A DNA stretch of 64,000 nt from Trifolium pratense (lineage: Eukaryota > Streptophyta > Magnoliopsida > Fabales > Fabaceae), in NCBI RefSeq assembly GCF_020283565.1, contig NC_060061.1, positions 36,679,362 through 36,743,361 on the forward strand, in the 5' to 3' direction. A program made the position numbers and the translations under genes. The notes under the pieces are model-generated. The model was not told where the DNA came from, did not search any database, and saw nothing but the letters and a program-made list of their open reading frames with translations. This document shows positions 62,501 through 64,000 of the stretch, in pieces; positions within the stretch are counted from its first letter, which is position 1; each line of letters starts with the position of its first letter.

Positions 62501-63130
62501 AGGAAAGATAAAATGAATAATTGAAAGAAGATAGAGTAATAAATAGTTAGGGGTATAATAGAAAAAATAACATTAAATGCTTCATTGGTAATGTATAGTG
62601 ACTTATAATTTGGTACAATTTTTTTTCTCAAAGTGACTTACATTTTGGAACGGAGGGATTATCCAACTTCAATAATGCTCATCTTTATTAGAAATGGCTT
62701 ACATTGGAATGTTGCCGTGATGTTGTATCGTAATTATCAAGTGCTTTACTTCCATTCCATTGTTTATCTGTCAAATCTATTTATAATCAACTGTACAATT
62801 ACATATAATCGACTCAACTTTGTCTAGAGCACCTCTCAGACTCCACTCAAAGATATTTTTGAAACATAATATTGCCGTGAAAGAATTCTGATGTTTTTGT
62901 TATTTGGGTTGGGTGTTATATTAGCTGACTTTTTTTTTATTTTTTTTTATATATTTCGCAGGTGATCCTATTTTTGACTTAATACCAATTTATTTGGACG
63001 TGTTTAGAGGCGATTCATATCTCCTTAAGAAATTTTTGGAAAGTTACAAACTTCCTTTTTCTTGCAACATATCTAAGTACGAGTCAGCAGAGGGTGGTCA
63101 AAAGTTTGGGCGACTTTCATATGTTGCTAT
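56526..63130 (+). CDS. JMJ21: JMJ21-type F-box / JmjC / kinase-like protein (At1g78280 homologue), 3' end outside window
   Basis: Fifteen exons seen: 56526-56671, 57070-57180, 57279-57334, 57425-57567, 58146-58343, 58465-58664, 59577-59676, 59767-60342, 60436-60558, 60734-60814, 60886-61214, 61306-61563, 61936-62020, 62128-62338 and 62962-63130. They give 928 residues plus a split codon; at least one exon is still to come. An F-box (LPDETICSILERLTPRDVARVACVSS, 23-49) comes first. A JmjC Fe(II)/2-oxoglutarate domain follows, with ligands H267 and D269 (WHVDPALTSAW) and H352 (GWWHCILNL). The C-terminal part has an APH/choline-kinase-like fold with catalytic loop HTDIMDDN (H816, D818, N823) and LDFSD (D866). 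The JmjC type is the JMJD6-like hydroxylase/demethylase group; substrate and kinase activity are unproven. I used the first ATG at 56526; the frame is open upstream but only from TTG. Intron 14 carries a Stowaway MITE. Confidence 0.93.
62378..62659. mobile_element. Stowaway-type MITE (282 bp) in intron 14 of JMJ21
   Basis: Ends CTCCCTCCGTTCCAAAATGT and, inverted, TCCCTCCGTTCCAAAATGTA, flanked by TA. Same family as 47570-47852 but with better-kept termini, so probably younger. Confidence 0.85.
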
Positions 63131-64000
63131 GTAAGTACTGTCACCATAGTTCTCTTATATAGCTAATTTCTTATCAACTTAAAGTGTTTCAATTTGAATT
63201 TATGGATTCATATAAAAATATGAATATACCTATGGCTGATAAGGCTGCAGACCCGAGCCCATATAGACCCATTGTCTGGAAAGTCTATTCAAGAGAACTT
63301 AGGTCTTAGTTTTAACTTTTACTACTAATTACTTTCATTATCTGGAGTATTATGTTAGGAATTAATTTTAATAACTTCTATGTGGCAGTTCCGTTGTTTT
63401 TATAACCGCAAAGTGACAGTTTATTAAATATTAGTGTTTTTTCGATTTTATTAGTGGGGTAGGTTTCAGGGAAAGTTATATGAGGCATGATCAAAATAGT
63501 CCGTATAAGTTATAAGATAAGATTTGAGCAATCTTCTCCCCTTGAGCTAGCTTTTGGGGTTGATTAAGGCCTTACGATCAAATTTTTATTTAGTCTTAGA
63601 GTCTGTCCTAGATATGTATGGCATAGTCCACACTCTTTGTATGGTTGATATTTTTTGGCCAATTTGTTTTCGGATTAATGTAATGACATTAATTATCATT
63701 GTTTGGGTTTATTGATAGGATGAAGTGGAGTTCAACAGAATACCTCTATTCCATTCTATTTCATTTCATCCCCTAGAACTAGAACCAGGACTTGGATCCT
63801 CTCCTTCCACTTTCCTCTACATTTTATTAAAATCCATTTCACCTGTCATTAAACATCCAATAATTGCCTAAATATTGTGTTTACTGTGAATTATACATTC
63901 TAGCTATATAGACAATCTTTTGTGGTCATACATACAAACAAAAATATTTTGCTTTGTTCGCCCGACTTTCAGGCTTATATGGATTATGCAGTTATTGACA
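63131..64000. other. Presumed intron 15 of JMJ21
   Basis: Begins with a good donor, GTAAGTACTG, in phase 2. No segment that fits the expected C-terminus follows before the window ends. A candidate acceptor (TTTCAG at 63967-63972) restores an ATG codon but the 27 bases after it cannot be judged. Confidence 0.6.

Noticed and set aside
63973..64000. Last coding exon of JMJ21
   Set aside because: The acceptor restores the split ATG codon, but the few residues encoded cannot be matched to the family and the real exon may lie outside the window.

Overview
The window is nuclear DNA of a eudicot plant, most likely a legume. The evidence is intron-containing genes with GT-AG splice sites, plant-only protein families, a plastid-targeted acetolactate synthase, AT-rich intergenic DNA, and many plant MITEs, tRNA-derived SINEs and a Tnt1/Tork-type Ty1/copia element. 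The legume assignment is inference from the repeat types and overall protein similarity; the species cannot be fixed from the sequence alone.

Layout, left half. A 3-kb repeat-rich stretch precedes an intronless acetolactate synthase gene (ALS, + strand, 3026-5005). Tail-to-tail with it lies a three-exon minus-strand gene (5932-7252) for a small molybdenum-cofactor-sulfurase-like protein that appears to lack the PLP-binding lysine segment. Next on the minus strand are TITAN-like/CENATAC (TTL, 9722-11974, four exons), a zinc-finger factor of the minor spliceosome, and UBA5 (14846-19908, fourteen exons), the E1 enzyme of UFM1 conjugation. All exon joins of these genes were checked by frame and splice sites.

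Layout, middle (about 20-40 kb). This is a transposon-dominated interval. It holds a 1,152-bp MULE-like element with a 9-bp target duplication and an internal series of about a dozen 20-bp near-palindromes. A 722-bp hAT relic carries an 8-bp target duplication and a broken transposase C-terminus. A nearly intact 5.4-kb Ty1/copia element has two 665-bp LTRs that look identical, a 5-bp target duplication and one frameshift near the start of gag. A CACTA-like end, SINEs, Stowaway-type and other MITEs and a 98-bp TA tract complete the interval.

Layout, right half. All genes are on the + strand: an F-box/Sel1/MYND zinc-finger protein (40351-41600, three exons); a short RING1-IBR protein without RING2 (46382-46951); a conserved plant protein of unknown function (51017-53876, five exons); and a JMJ21-type gene (from 56526, fifteen exons visible, running off the window end) that joins an F-box, a JmjC oxygenase domain and an aminoglycoside-phosphotransferase-like kinase fold in one polypeptide.

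The genes form no operon or obvious pathway cluster; they are ordinary neighbouring housekeeping and regulatory genes. Three use ubiquitin or ubiquitin-like chemistry by family (UBA5, the RING/IBR protein, the F-box proteins). The less ordinary signals are the palindrome-bearing MULE, a 96-nt near-perfect hairpin at 48480-48575, a nested palindrome pair at 49588-49673, the lysine-less PLP-fold gene and the frameshifted but very young copia element.
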